In this document: piece by piece, positions 1 through 9,080 of the stretch | Position numbering within the stretch: position 1 is the first letter of the stretch | How the letters are laid out: each line of letters begins with the position of its first letter | NCBI RefSeq assembly: GCF_015477835.1 | Contig: NZ_JADLQN010000002.1 | Coordinates: 744,001 to 808,000, forward strand | Source: Nocardia higoensis | GTDB lineage: Bacteria; Actinomycetota; Actinomycetes; Mycobacteriales; Mycobacteriaceae | Length of the DNA: 64,000 nt | Direction: 5' to 3' | Notes under the pieces: model-generated | Seen by the model: the letters and a program-made list of their open reading frames with translations, nothing else | Database searches by the model: none | Told to the model about the DNA's origin: nothing | Program-made: the position numbers and the translations under genes

Positions 1-66
1 CGCGATGAACACCACAGAGAGAGTCTGTTGCAGCGTCTGGCCCGACGACAGGAGGAATTTCGGTGA
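1..66 (+). CDS. C-terminal end of an upstream gene (partial)
   Basis: Frame 1 is open from the window edge to a TGA at 64-66, encoding about 21 residues rich in Arg, Glu and Gln. The TGA overlaps the GTG of the next gene as GTGA, the usual arrangement for translationally coupled actinobacterial genes, so this is probably the tail of an upstream operon gene. In M. tuberculosis the neighbour of the amiA1-like gene is a second amidohydrolase (amiB1). That identity cannot be tested here because only the tail is visible. Confidence 0.4.
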   Translation, partial: RDEHHRESLLQRLARRQEEFR

Positions 67-1394
67 ACGATCTCGGCCGGTCCCTCGAGCATGCGCACAG
101 CCCCGCGGGCGCGGGCGCATGCGTGACCGCGGAAGGCCCGGCGACGGACACCCCGGCGACGGACACGAGCACCGCCACCGCGGCCGAGGCCCCGGACGCG
201 GAACCGGTGCAGGCTCTCTCGCCCGGCGGGCATCCCGTGATCGAGAAGTGGCTGGCCGCCCACGGCGCCGAGCTGATCCGGTGGCGCAGGCACATCCACG
301 CCCACCCGGAACTGTCCCGCACCGAGTTCGCCACCACGGAGTTCCTCGAGGAACGGTTGACCGAAGCCGGGCTGACTCCCCGCCGAATTCCCGGCGGCAC
401 CGGACTGCTGTGCGATATCGGCCCCGACACCGACTCGGCGCCACGCATCGCGTTGCGCGCCGACATCGACGCACTGCCGCTGCAGGAGTTCACCGGCCGG
501 CCCTACTCCTCGACCGTGCCCGGCGTCTCGCACGCCTGCGGTCACGACGCGCACACCACCATCCTGCTCGGCACCGCCCTGGCCTTGGCCCAGGTGCCCG
601 AGCTGCCGGTCGGTGTGCGGCTGGTCTTCCAGCCTGCCGAGGAGGTCATGCCGGGCGGCGCGATCGACATGGTGGCGGCCGGTGCGACGGCCGGGGTGGA
701 CCGCATCTTCGCGGTGCACTGCGATCCGCGCCTCGAGGTCGGCCGGGTCGGTGTGCGGGTGGGCGCGATCACCTCGGCTGCCGACACCGTCGAGCTGGTG
801 CTCGACTCGCCCGGCGGGCACACCTCGCGCCCGCACCTGACCAGCGACCTGGTCTACGCCATCGGCACGGTCATCACCGGCCTGCCCGGCCTGCTCAGCC
901 GGCGCATCGATCCCAGGACCAGCACCGTGATGGTGTGGGGCGCGGTGTCGGCGGGCAAGGCGCCGAACGCGATCCCGCAGACCGGAATGCTCACCGGCAC
1001 CGTCCGCACCGGCGACCACGCGACCTGGTCGCTGCTCGAGCCGATGGTGCACGAGATCGTCGACGGGCTGCTCGCGCCCACCGGCGTGCGCTACCAGTTG
1101 AACTATCGGCGCGGCGTGCCGCCGGTGGTCAACGACGAGCACTCGACCCGGTGGTTCGAGCGCGCGATCCGGGCGCTCGGTCCCGACGCGCTGGCCGACA
1201 CCCCGCAGTCCGGCGGTGGCGAGGACTTCTCCTGGTATCTCGAGGAAGTGCCCGGCGCGATGGCGCGACTGGGCGTGTGGTCCGGTGAGGGCGAACAGCT
1301 CGACCTGCATCAGCCCACCTTCGACATCGACGAGCGAGCGCTGGCCGTGGGGGTCCGGTTGTTCACCAATCTGGTGCTGAATCCGCACTGCTGA
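63..1394 (+). CDS. M20 family amidohydrolase (AmiA1-like metallopeptidase)
   Basis: This 443-residue cytoplasmic enzyme belongs to the M20/hippurate-hydrolase family, which hydrolyses N-acyl amino acids or related amides with a dinuclear metal centre. The family signatures are in order: HAHPELS near residue 80, ALRADIDALPL near 130, the metal ligands CGHDAH near 160, QPAEE near 193 and GGGEDFSW near 390. Residues 20-50 are a Pro/Thr/Ala-rich extension. The GTG start overlaps the upstream stop (GTGA) and has AGGAGG 6-11 nt ahead. The gene ends at a strong hairpin facing a convergent gene. Substrate is unknown; by position it matches amiA1 (Rv3305c). Confidence 0.88.
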   Translation: MNDLGRSLEHAHSPAGAGACVTAEGPATDTPATDTSTATAAEAPDAEPVQALSPGGHPVIEKWLAAHGAELIRWRRHIHAHPELSRTEFATTEFLEERLTEAGLTPRRIPGGTGLLCDIGPDTDSAPRIALRADIDALPLQEFTGRPYSSTVPGVSHACGHDAHTTILLGTALALAQVPELPVGVRLVFQPAEEVMPGGAIDMVAAGATAGVDRIFAVHCDPRLEVGRVGVRVGAITSAADTVELVLDSPGGHTSRPHLTSDLVYAIGTVITGLPGLLSRRIDPRTSTVMVWGAVSAGKAPNAIPQTGMLTGTVRTGDHATWSLLEPMVHEIVDGLLAPTGVRYQLNYRRGVPPVVNDEHSTRWFERAIRALGPDALADTPQSGGGEDFSWYLEEVPGAMARLGVWSGEGEQLDLHQPTFDIDERALAVGVRLFTNLVLNPHC

Positions 1395-1403
1395 GCGCGG
1401 ACA

Positions 1404-1448
1404 GACACGAGCCCGGCGGTCCCGCCGCGGGACCGCCGGGCTCGTGTC
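1404..1448. terminator. Bidirectional hairpin terminator
   Basis: A perfect 21-bp stem (1404-1424 with 1428-1448) with a 3-nt loop lies between two convergent genes. There is no long T run on either side, as is common in high-GC actinobacteria, but the stem is exceptionally stable and placed where both transcripts should end. Confidence 0.8.
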
Positions 1449-1455
1449 GCCGGTC

Positions 1456-1935
1456 TCAGACCGAGAAGTTGCCCGGTCCGACGTTGCGGCTGTTCCTGGT
1501 GCGCAGGGCGTGCACGTAGTCGGCGGGAGCGCCCGCCTTCTCGGCCGCGTCCGCCATCACGCCGAGGTAGCGGGCCGAGGGTAGGCCGCCTTCGTAGGCG
1601 TCCAGGACGTAGAGCCAGGCCAGGCGCGGTTCGGTGCCGCTGCCGGGGCTCGGCGTCACCCGTAGCCGGATCTTCTTGTGGATTCCGAAATCGGAGCCCT
1701 CCCACCGGTCCAGCCGCTGCTCGTCCTCGGGCGAGACGTCGTAGAGCACGACGAAGACGCGGGAGTTCGGGTCTTCCACCACCGTCGCCAGCGGGCCCTC
1801 CCAACCGATGTCGTCACCGGCGAAGGTCAGCCGCCAGCCCTCCAACCAGCCGGTCCCGGACATGGGGGAGTGCGGACAGCGCTCGAGCATCTGCGACGAG
1901 TCCATGTTCGACCCGTAAGCGGCGTAAATCGGCAC
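1456..1935 (-). CDS. Gamma-glutamylcyclotransferase-like (AIG2/GGCT) protein
   Basis: This 159-residue protein begins with the GGCT signature YAAYGSNMD (residues 4-12), whose YGSN loop binds the gamma-glutamyl group in the family. The length is typical of a single GGCT-like domain. It is divergent from lpdA and convergent with the M20 gene, the position of Rv3304 in M. tuberculosis. The GTG start follows a TAACCT -10 box by 7 nt, suggesting a leaderless mRNA. GGCT members act on glutathione-related or gamma-glutamylamine substrates; in an organism expected to use mycothiol the physiological substrate is uncertain. Confidence 0.75.
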   Translation of the reverse strand: MPIYAAYGSNMDSSQMLERCPHSPMSGTGWLEGWRLTFAGDDIGWEGPLATVVEDPNSRVFVVLYDVSPEDEQRLDRWEGSDFGIHKKIRLRVTPSPGSGTEPRLAWLYVLDAYEGGLPSARYLGVMADAAEKAGAPADYVHALRTRNSRNVGPGNFSV

Positions 1936-2075
1936 GTTGCAAAGGTTAGCTTGCCCGGGTCACAGTTCGCCGCGCATCCACCGCGCGGGTGTGTGGTGAA
2001 GCCGACACCGGCCCGGCGATTACCGTGAACCTCATACCGGAGATCCCGGTTCGACGAGCCGAAAGGGAAGTACCC

Positions 2076-3479
2076 ATGACCCGAATCGCGATCATCGGCG
2101 GCGGACCGGCGGGCTACGAGGCCGCGCTGGTGGCGGCGCAGCACGGCGCCCAGGTGACGCTGATCGATCGGGACGGCATCGGCGGTGCCTGCGTGCTGTG
2201 GGACTGTGTGCCCTCGAAGACCTTCATCGCCTCCACCGGCATGCGTACCGACCTGCGCCGGGCCCGCGGCCTCGGCATCACCCTCGATCCCGACCAGGCC
2301 GCTGTGCAGTTGCCCGAGGTCCACGCGCGGGTCAAGGCGCTCGCGCTGGCCCAGTCCTCCGACATCCGCTCCAAGCTGCAGTCGGCGGGTGTGACCTTGC
2401 TCTCCGGCAAGGCGCGGTTCACCGAGCCCGCGCCCGGGCGTTCTCCGCACCGCATCCGGGTGGAGACCTCCGACGGGCGCGATCGCGAGATCGACGCCGA
2501 GGTGGTCCTGATCGCCACCGGCGCCAGCCCGCGCGTGCTGCCGGGCGCCGAACCCGACGGCGAGCGCATCCTGACCTGGCGCCAGCTCTACGACCTGCGT
2601 GAGCTGCCGGAAACGCTGGTAGTGGTCGGTTCCGGCGTGACCGGCGCCGAATTCGTCTCCGCCTACACCGAAATGGGCGTGCAGGTGAAGCTCGTCTCCA
2701 GCCGTGACAGAGTGCTGCCCGGCGAGGACGCCGATGCCGCCCTGGTGTTGGAGGAGGCGCTGGCCGAGCGCGGCGTCGAGCTGGTCAAGCATGCCCGCGC
2801 GGACGCGGTCGAGCGCACCGCCGACGGCATCGTGGTCAAGCTGGCCGACGGGCGCACCGTCGCGGGCACGCACGCGCTGATGACCGTCGGCTCCACTCCC
2901 AACACCGGGGATCTGGGACTGGAGAAGGTCGGCGTCGAACTCGACAAGGGTGGTTACCTGCGGGTGGACCGGGTGTCACGGACCGGGGTGTCGGGTGTGT
3001 ACGCCGCGGGCGACTGCACCGGCCTGTTGCCGCTGGCCTCGGTCGCGGCCATGCAGGGCCGCATCGCGATGTATCACGCGCTCGGCGAAGGGGTCAGCCC
3101 GATCCGGCTCAAGACCGTTGCCTCCGCGGTGTTCACGCGTCCGGAGATCGCGACCGTCGGGGTCAGCCAGACCGCGATCGACAACGGTGAGGTGCCCGCC
3201 CGCACGGTCATGTTGCCGTTGAACACCAATCCGCGTGCCAAGATGTCGGGCCTGCGAAGGGGTTTCGTCAAGATCTTCTGCCGTCCGGCCACCGGCGTGG
3301 TGATCGGTGGCGTGGTGGTGGCACCGATCGCCTCCGAGTTGATCCTGCCGATCGCGCTGGCGGTGCAGAACAATCTGACCGTCAACGACCTCGCCCAGAC
3401 ATTCTCCGTTTACCCCTCGCTCACCGGGTCGGTCACCGAGGCGGCGCGCCTGCTCATGCGCCACGACGACCTGGACTGA
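2076..3479 (+). CDS. lpdA: Flavoprotein disulfide-reductase family NAD(P)H dehydrogenase LpdA
   Basis: This 467-residue FAD protein has the N-terminal GGGPAGYEAA dinucleotide fold, a central NAD(P)H-binding GSGVTGAEF motif near residue 190, and the C-terminal dimerisation domain. Two cysteines in a CxxxxC arrangement (GGACVLWDC, about residues 38-46) are present, but the usual His-Pro...Glu dyad near the C terminus is replaced by YPSLTGS. As I recall, M. tuberculosis LpdA (Rv3303c) also departs from classical lipoamide dehydrogenases and reduces quinones. The ATG at 2076 was chosen over an upstream in-frame start because it begins directly at the FAD fold and is preceded by GAAAGGGAAG. Confidence 0.85.
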   Translation: MTRIAIIGGGPAGYEAALVAAQHGAQVTLIDRDGIGGACVLWDCVPSKTFIASTGMRTDLRRARGLGITLDPDQAAVQLPEVHARVKALALAQSSDIRSKLQSAGVTLLSGKARFTEPAPGRSPHRIRVETSDGRDREIDAEVVLIATGASPRVLPGAEPDGERILTWRQLYDLRELPETLVVVGSGVTGAEFVSAYTEMGVQVKLVSSRDRVLPGEDADAALVLEEALAERGVELVKHARADAVERTADGIVVKLADGRTVAGTHALMTVGSTPNTGDLGLEKVGVELDKGGYLRVDRVSRTGVSGVYAAGDCTGLLPLASVAAMQGRIAMYHALGEGVSPIRLKTVASAVFTRPEIATVGVSQTAIDNGEVPARTVMLPLNTNPRAKMSGLRRGFVKIFCRPATGVVIGGVVVAPIASELILPIALAVQNNLTVNDLAQTFSVYPSLTGSVTEAARLLMRHDDLD

Positions 3480-3734
3480 CAACCGCGGGAGATCGCCGAT
3501 ATCGCTGGCGGCGCGGGGGCTTTCGCCGCGTTGCCAGCGACGGCAGTGGTGTGGTTGACTCGCTCGCGAGAGATGCGATCGAGTGGGTCGCCATGGGGTT
3601 CTGGTGTGGGGGGATGGTCCTTTCCGAGCCGAACGAGAAATGGCCCTCGGTCATTCGGCGATCCGGCGCGTCTCGCGAGGGACAACTGAGTGCGGCCGAA
3701 TTCGCGGGCGTACCCGGGAAGGGATTGGCGAAAA

Positions 3735-4838
3735 GTGAAGCATCGTAAGCCGAGTCGGGCGCAGCGAGCGATGGCCAGCACGTCGTTGCCGTTGGCCACC
3801 GCCGCTGCCGTGGCTACCCTGTTCGCGTCGCCGGCGGGGGCCGTTCCGAACGATCCGACCACACCGGCCACGCCGGCTCCGGTGCAGCCGGGGACCAACG
3901 ACGCGCCGCAGGGCGGATCGCAGCCCGGCACCGCGCAGCCCGAGCAGGGCAGCCAGGAGCAGGAAGAGAAGAAGAACAAGCCGGAGAGCAAGCCGACTCC
4001 CAGTCAGCCCGGCGTGACCACGCCGGAGCAGGACCAGGTGATGCCGGAGCCGCCGAAGGATCCGAAGCTGGCCACGCCGACGCAGCCGGGTGTCACCACC
4101 CCGCGCGTCGCGCCGCTGCCGGTGCCGGGTCAGGCCGACGCTCCGCAGCCCGCCGCCACCCCGGAGGACGGCACCGACAAGCCCGAGACCGACAAGCCCG
4201 AGAGCGACAAGCCCGGCGCCGAGCAGGCCGAGCCGGGTGCCGCCGACGGAAACGAGGGCGCGGAGCCGGGAACCACGCAGCCGCGGCCGCAGGCCGGCGT
4301 CCCCGCCGAGCCGGGCACGCCGTCGGAGTCGGACACCCTCGTGCAGGAGCCGCGCTGGTCGGCCCCGCGCCTGGACTCGGCACCCGCCGCGCCGGTCGTC
4401 GAGATGACGGGCCCGCACCAGGAGATCGGCGCCAACGTCGACGGCGGCGCGCTGCTGCCCGGTTACGTCGCCAACACCCACCACTTCAGCAACGACGCGG
4501 GCTACGTCGGCACCATCGGCTACTCCACGCCGACCGGAGCCGGTGAGGCGGGCGCGTCGGTGGAGTTCATCGATGTGAACACCGTCAAGGTCACCACCTA
4601 CACCGGTGGGGCGGGTCTGGCCGACAACAAGAGCGAGTTCGTGCTCGACACCACCCAGGTCAACGCGGCCAAGGCCGCGGTGGAGTCCTGGATCGCGGCG
4701 CAGCCGGGCGGAGCCGCCGCGCTCGAAGCGGCCGCACAGGTTAAACTTCCGCCGCTCGTCCCCGCGGGCGACGTCGCGCCGCAGACGCTGAACGTCGCAG
4801 GCGTGACCACCCAGTGGGGTGGTTCGTTCCAGTACTGA
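3735..4838 (+). CDS. Secreted proline/glutamate-rich protein
   Basis: This 367-residue protein has a basic N terminus (KHRKPSRAQR) followed by a hydrophobic segment ending in ASPAGA, a good Sec signal peptide with cleavage around residue 38. Residues about 40-220 are low-complexity Pro/Glu/Gln/Thr-rich sequence with repeated acidic DKPE-type units. A folded C-terminal domain of about 130 residues with many aromatic and Gly residues follows. The GTG start has GGGAAGGG 9-16 nt upstream. I do not recognise the C-terminal domain. The layout resembles cell-wall-spanning actinobacterial exported proteins. The downstream gene is also proline-rich and envelope-associated. Confidence 0.75.
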   Translation: MKHRKPSRAQRAMASTSLPLATAAAVATLFASPAGAVPNDPTTPATPAPVQPGTNDAPQGGSQPGTAQPEQGSQEQEEKKNKPESKPTPSQPGVTTPEQDQVMPEPPKDPKLATPTQPGVTTPRVAPLPVPGQADAPQPAATPEDGTDKPETDKPESDKPGAEQAEPGAADGNEGAEPGTTQPRPQAGVPAEPGTPSESDTLVQEPRWSAPRLDSAPAAPVVEMTGPHQEIGANVDGGALLPGYVANTHHFSNDAGYVGTIGYSTPTGAGEAGASVEFIDVNTVKVTTYTGGAGLADNKSEFVLDTTQVNAAKAAVESWIAAQPGGAAALEAAAQVKLPPLVPAGDVAPQTLNVAGVTTQWGGSFQY

Positions 4839-4852
4839 ACGGGATGCTTCGA

Positions 4853-4884
4853 GGGTGGGGCGGTCGGTAACGGCCGCCCCACCC
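4853..4884 (+). terminator. Hairpin terminator after the secreted protein gene
   Basis: An 11-bp perfect GC-rich stem (4853-4863 with 4874-4884) with a 10-nt loop begins 14 nt after the stop codon and ends 25 nt before the next start. There is no T run. Confidence 0.6.
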
Positions 4885-4909
4885 GCGTGTTCCCGGGGAG
4901 AGGATTCGT

Positions 4910-6067
4910 GTGGTTTCCGAGGATGACGCGAAGGATCGCGACACCGACCGGCAGGGATCGCAATTCGGTCCGCCGGTAGGTGATTTCGGTCCTCCGGTCG
5001 GCGACTTCGGTCCGCCCGTCGGCGATTTCGGTCCGCCGGTGGACGAGTTCGGCGGCCCGTCCCTGGCGGAGACAGGGCCGATGTGGAAACCCCCGGCCGA
5101 TACCCCGGAGATCGGTTGGCGCCCCGCCGACGGCTCGCCGCCCCCGGCGGCTGCTGTTCCGGTACCGCCGCCCGCATCTCGGCCCGCGCCCGCCGACCCG
5201 ACCGTGACATTCGGCGCGCCCACAGCCGACCCGTTCCGCGCGCCGGACAGCTCCGGGTTCGCCGCCGCCCCGGTCGCCGCGCAGACGGACGCCGAGCGCG
5301 ATGTCTCCGTGGACGAGACCGTGCGCTACTCCACCGACACCGCCGCGACCGCGAGCAAGCCGTCGGTGGCCAAGCCGCAGGGTGGTTCGCAGCGGTGGTG
5401 GAACAGCCCGACCGAGTCGGGCGACGTTCCGAAACCGCCCGCGGACGTGGGGTCGCCCCCCGGCCTGTCGTGGGCCGAGGATCCGATCGCCAAGCGCCTG
5501 GCGCCCAAGCCCGCGGTCACCGGCACCGGTGGCGGCTCCGGCTCCGGGCCCGCGCAGCACATCTCGACCCGCAAGATGCTGATCGGTATCGCGATCGTGG
5601 TGGTGCTGCTGATCGCGCTCGTGGTCACCATCGTCTCGCTCAGCGGCAACGACGAGACCGGCCGGGCGTCGGGACCGTACTCCACCGCCGCGTTGAGCTG
5701 TCCGCCCAACCGCAGCGGCAAGGTCGTCGTCGGCAACGGTCAGGGCTCCACGGCCAGTGGGGCGGACGCCATCCTGGGCTTCCAGTACGCGTTCTATGTC
5801 GAGCGCGACGGTGAGCGGGTGCGCGATTTCGTCGCCGCCGACGCCGCCAACATCTCCAGCGCGCCGATCATCCAGAAGGCGATCGACGAGCAGATCCCGG
5901 TGGGGACCACGCACTGCCTACGGATCACCGAAGTGGCTTCGGACACCTTCGACGTCGACCTCACCGAGCATCGGCCGGACGGCACCACCACGGTGTATCC
6001 GCAGCGTGTGACCACGGTGGAGCGTGCGGGAAGGATCTTGGTGACCGCTATCGACGGCCGCGCGTGA
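4910..6067 (+). CDS. Membrane-anchored protein with proline-rich cytoplasmic arm
   Basis: The 385-residue product has a charged N terminus, four tandem FGPPVGD-type heptads (residues about 19-46), a long Pro/Ala-rich disordered arm, one transmembrane helix around residues 220-245 (ILVV/LIALVV-rich, after a Lys), and a C-terminal extracytoplasmic domain of about 125 residues with two Cys (near 263 and 331) that could form a disulfide. The topology is N-in/C-out. The GTG start is preceded by GGGGAGAGG. Similar single-pass proteins occur in Nocardia and Rhodococcus as uncharacterised families; no catalytic motif is visible. Confidence 0.7.
   Translation: MVSEDDAKDRDTDRQGSQFGPPVGDFGPPVGDFGPPVGDFGPPVDEFGGPSLAETGPMWKPPADTPEIGWRPADGSPPPAAAVPVPPPASRPAPADPTVTFGAPTADPFRAPDSSGFAAAPVAAQTDAERDVSVDETVRYSTDTAATASKPSVAKPQGGSQRWWNSPTESGDVPKPPADVGSPPGLSWAEDPIAKRLAPKPAVTGTGGGSGSGPAQHISTRKMLIGIAIVVVLLIALVVTIVSLSGNDETGRASGPYSTAALSCPPNRSGKVVVGNGQGSTASGADAILGFQYAFYVERDGERVRDFVAADAANISSAPIIQKAIDEQIPVGTTHCLRITEVASDTFDVDLTEHRPDGTTTVYPQRVTTVERAGRILVTAIDGRA
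4964..5047 (+). repeat. Four tandem 21-nt repeats encoding FGPPVGD-like heptads
   Basis: Units start at 4964, 4985, 5006 and 5027. They differ mostly at third positions, so the peptide repeat is kept while the DNA drifts. The last unit reads FGPPVDE. It lies in the disordered cytoplasmic arm of the membrane protein. Confidence 0.85.
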
Positions 6068-6087
6068 TCCCACTATTCGGGAAGGCT

Positions 6088-6116
6088 GTTTCATATCCTG
6101 GTTGAGGATGTGAAAC
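6088..6116. promoter_or_regulatory. 12-bp inverted repeat over the aminotransferase promoter
   Basis: Arms 6088-6099 and 6105-6116 pair at 11 of 12 positions around a 5-nt centre. The left arm contains TATCCT (6094-6099), a good -10 box for the gene at 6158. A dyad overlapping a -10 box fits a dimeric repressor operator; a 5' UTR hairpin is the alternative. Confidence 0.45.
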
Positions 6117-6157
6117 GATGGAGGCATCCCGTTCCGTGGCATCTCCCGGAGGTCCCG

Positions 6158-7345
6158 ATGTCGTCGACGTTGCCGTCGCTGTCCGCCAAGCTCGCCGGTC
6201 TGCAGAGCTCGGCCATTCGTGACCTGCTGAAACTCACCGCCGATCCGCAGATCATCAGCTTGGCGGGCGGCCTTCCCGACGCCGAGCTCATGCCGCGCGA
6301 GCGCATCGCGGAGGCCGCCGCGGCCGCCCTGAGCGGTCCCGGCTGCCTGCAGTACACCGAGTCACCCGGCTGGGGCCCGCTGCGGGCGGTGCTGGCCGAG
6401 CGGGAGTCCGCGCGGCTGGGCCGGTCGGTGCCGGTCGCGGAGGTCTTCGTCACCCACGGCTCGCAGCAGGCGCTGTCACTGCTGGCCGAGGTGTTGCTCG
6501 ATCCGGGCGCGCTGGTGGTCGTCGAGGACCCCGCCTACGTCGGCGCGCTGCAGGTGTTCCGGGCCGCGGGCGCGCGCATCGTCGCTGTTCCGCTGGACGC
6601 CGACGGTATGCGGATGGATGCGCTGCGCGAACTGCTGGCCTCCGGCGAGCGCCCGGCCGTGGTGCACACGGTCAGCAATTTCCACAATCCCGGCGGGGTG
6701 ACGATGAGCCCGGCCCGCCGCGCCGAACTGGCCGAGCTCGCGCAGCGGTACGGGTTCTGGGTCGTCGAGGACGACCCCTATGGCGAACTGTGGTTCGACA
6801 CGCCCGCCCCGGCGCCGGTGGCCTCCTACTCGCGGCAGGTGATCCGGCTGAGCAGCGCCTCCAAGATCCTCGCGCCGACCCTGCGCGTCGGTTGGATGGT
6901 CGCGCCCGAGGAGGTGTGCCGGGCGGTCGAGCTGCTCAAGCAGGGCGCGGATCTGTGCGGTTCGGCGCTGACCCAGCAGATCGCCGCCGATCTGCTGGCC
7001 GACGAAGCGTGGCTGTCCGGGCATGTGGACCTGGTGCGCGAAAGCTACGGCACCAGGGCCGGGGCACTGGTGAACGCGGTGCGCACCACCTTCGGCGAGC
7101 GTGTGGTCTGCACCGACGCGGCGGGCGGCATGTTCGTGTGGGCCGATTTCACCGACGGCACCGACACCCAGCGGATGCTCTCCGGCGCCCTCGCGGCCGG
7201 CGTGGCCTACGTGCCCGGCACGGCTTTCGCTACCGGCGCGGGCTACCGGGGCTCGATGCGGATGTGCTTCACCACCTCGGCCCCGCCCGTGCTCGAGGAA
7301 GCGGTCGCGCGGCTGGCGAAGGCGCACGCGGCCCAGAGCGCCTGA
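6158..7345 (+). CDS. PLP-dependent aminotransferase (class I/II, MocR/LysN-like)
   Basis: This 395-residue fold-type-I aminotransferase lacks an N-terminal GntR DNA-binding domain. Visible family residues are SLAGGLPD near the start, SNFHNPGG near residue 175 (substrate/PLP Asn), the PLP Asp in EDDPYGELW, and the Schiff-base Lys in SSASKILAP near 233. The family includes 2-aminoadipate, valine and multi-substrate aminotransferases; the true substrate is not decided by sequence. The ATG at 6158 has CCGGAGG 5 nt ahead. A GTG at 6110 lies inside an inverted repeat and is less likely. The gene converges on glpK with an 11-nt gap. Confidence 0.85.
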   Translation: MSSTLPSLSAKLAGLQSSAIRDLLKLTADPQIISLAGGLPDAELMPRERIAEAAAAALSGPGCLQYTESPGWGPLRAVLAERESARLGRSVPVAEVFVTHGSQQALSLLAEVLLDPGALVVVEDPAYVGALQVFRAAGARIVAVPLDADGMRMDALRELLASGERPAVVHTVSNFHNPGGVTMSPARRAELAELAQRYGFWVVEDDPYGELWFDTPAPAPVASYSRQVIRLSSASKILAPTLRVGWMVAPEEVCRAVELLKQGADLCGSALTQQIAADLLADEAWLSGHVDLVRESYGTRAGALVNAVRTTFGERVVCTDAAGGMFVWADFTDGTDTQRMLSGALAAGVAYVPGTAFATGAGYRGSMRMCFTTSAPPVLEEAVARLAKAHAAQSA

Positions 7346-7355
7346 TCGCTTCCGC

Positions 7356-8855
7356 TCAGTCCATCCAGTTGTAGGTGCGTTCGACCGCCTTGTTCCAGGC
7401 GCCGAGATGGGCTTCCCGCTCCTGCTCGGACATGGCGGGCAGCCAGGTGGTCTCGGCTTCCCAGTTCGCCAGGATGTCGTCGGTGCCCGACCAGAACCCG
7501 ACCGCGAGTCCCGCCGCGTAGGCCGCGCCGAGCGCCGTGGTCTCGGCGACGACCGGGCGCACGACGGGCACGTCGAGGATGTCGGACTGGAACTGCATGA
7601 GCAGCTCGTTGCCGGTCATGCCGCCGTCGACCTTCAAGGTGGTCAACTCCAGGTCCAGTCGCTGGGATTCGGCGTCGGCGCGCATGGCGTCGACCACCTC
7701 ACGGGTCTGGAACGCGGTGGACTCGAGCACCGCGCGCGCCAGGTGCGCCTTGGTGACGAAGCGGGTCAGCCCGGCGATCACCCCGCGCGCGTCCGGCCGC
7801 CAGCGCGGCGCGAACAGGCCGGAGAAGGCGGGCACGATGTAGGCACCGCCGTTGTCGGCGACACTGCGGGCCAGCGGTTCGATCTCCTCGGCCGAGGAGA
7901 TCAGGCCGAGGTTGTCGCGCAGCCACTGCACCAGCGAACCGGTGACCGCGATCGAACCTTCCAGCGCGTAGACGGCGGGCTGGTCGCCGAGCCGGTAGCA
8001 GACGGTGGTGAGCAGCCCGTGCTTGCTGAACACCGGGGTGGTTCCGGTGTTCAGCAGCATGAAATTGCCGGTGCCGTAGGTGTTCTTGGCCTCGCCGGGG
8101 GACAGGCAGGCCTGCCCGAAGGTGGCGGCCTGCTGGTCGCCGAGGATGCCTGCCACCGGTACGCCCGCCAGCGGCCCCACCGTGATCTCGCCGTAGACCT
8201 CCGAGGAACTGGCGATGCGCGGCAGCATCGCGAGCGGTACCCGGAAATCCGCGCAGATCTCCTCGTCCCACTGCTGGGTGCGCAGATCCATCAGCATGGT
8301 GCGCGAGGCGTTGGTGACATCGGTGACGTGCTCGCCGGTCAGGTTCCACAGCAGCCAGCTGTCCACCGTCCCGAAACACAGCTCGCCCGCCTCGGCGCGT
8401 GCTCTGGCCCCGGGCACGGTGTCGAGGATCCAGCGCAGTTTCGGCCCGGAGAAGTAGGTCGACAGCGGCAGGCCGGTGCGGTCCTGGTAGCGGGCCGGGC
8501 CCTGGTCGCCGCCGAGCTCGGTGACCAGCCGGTCGGTGCGGATGTCCTGCCAGACGATCGCGTTGTGGATCGGCGCACCGGTGGCGCGCTCCCACACCAC
8601 GGTGGTCTCGCGCTGGTTGGTGATGCCGAGGGCGGCGATGTCCTCGTGGCTCAGGTCGAGCCTGCCGAGTGCCTCGGCGAGCACGAGTTCGGCGTTGCGC
8701 CAGATGGTCCCGGCGTCGTGCTCGACCCAGCCGGGACGGGGGAAGATCTGCTCGTGTTCGCGCTGGGCGACGCCGACGACGCGCCCGCCGCGGTCGAAGA
8801 CGATGCATTTGCTCGAGGTCGTACCTTGATCGAGGGCGGCCACATACCGACGCAT
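7356..8855 (-). CDS. glpK: Glycerol kinase
   Basis: The 499-residue FGGY-family kinase phosphorylates glycerol to glycerol-3-phosphate with ATP. It begins MRRYVAALDQGTTSSK, the phosphate-binding loop at the start of all glycerol kinases, and carries GILGDQQAA near residue 245 and a C-terminal GGMTGN near 400. Length equals the family norm. The frame stays open far upstream, but that extension lies antisense to glpD and was discarded. It is divergent from glpD across a 225-nt gap, so the two form one glycerol-utilisation locus. No glpF or dedicated regulator is next to it. Confidence 0.95.
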   Translation of the reverse strand: MRRYVAALDQGTTSSKCIVFDRGGRVVGVAQREHEQIFPRPGWVEHDAGTIWRNAELVLAEALGRLDLSHEDIAALGITNQRETTVVWERATGAPIHNAIVWQDIRTDRLVTELGGDQGPARYQDRTGLPLSTYFSGPKLRWILDTVPGARARAEAGELCFGTVDSWLLWNLTGEHVTDVTNASRTMLMDLRTQQWDEEICADFRVPLAMLPRIASSSEVYGEITVGPLAGVPVAGILGDQQAATFGQACLSPGEAKNTYGTGNFMLLNTGTTPVFSKHGLLTTVCYRLGDQPAVYALEGSIAVTGSLVQWLRDNLGLISSAEEIEPLARSVADNGGAYIVPAFSGLFAPRWRPDARGVIAGLTRFVTKAHLARAVLESTAFQTREVVDAMRADAESQRLDLELTTLKVDGGMTGNELLMQFQSDILDVPVVRPVVAETTALGAAYAAGLAVGFWSGTDDILANWEAETTWLPAMSEQEREAHLGAWNKAVERTYNWMD

Positions 8856-9080
8856 GGACGCAGAATACGCAACGGCCGGGATGGTGGGGATCACATCGAC
8901 GCGCACAGCGGCGGGCCGGGCATCGGAGTTACCGTCGTGTTGTCCCTGCCGGGACGCGGCGGGGCATCGCGGCGGAGGGTGTCCCGGGGTGTCCCGATTG
9001 CCTAGCCTGGAGAAGAATCGCCCGTGGAAACCGACCGCCGACATCACGCGCTCGCAGACCAGTCGCTGGAGGAGTCGAGC

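Noticed and set aside
4964..5047. Short tandem repeats as a possible CRISPR array
   Set aside because: The units are contiguous without spacers and encode a peptide heptad inside a gene.
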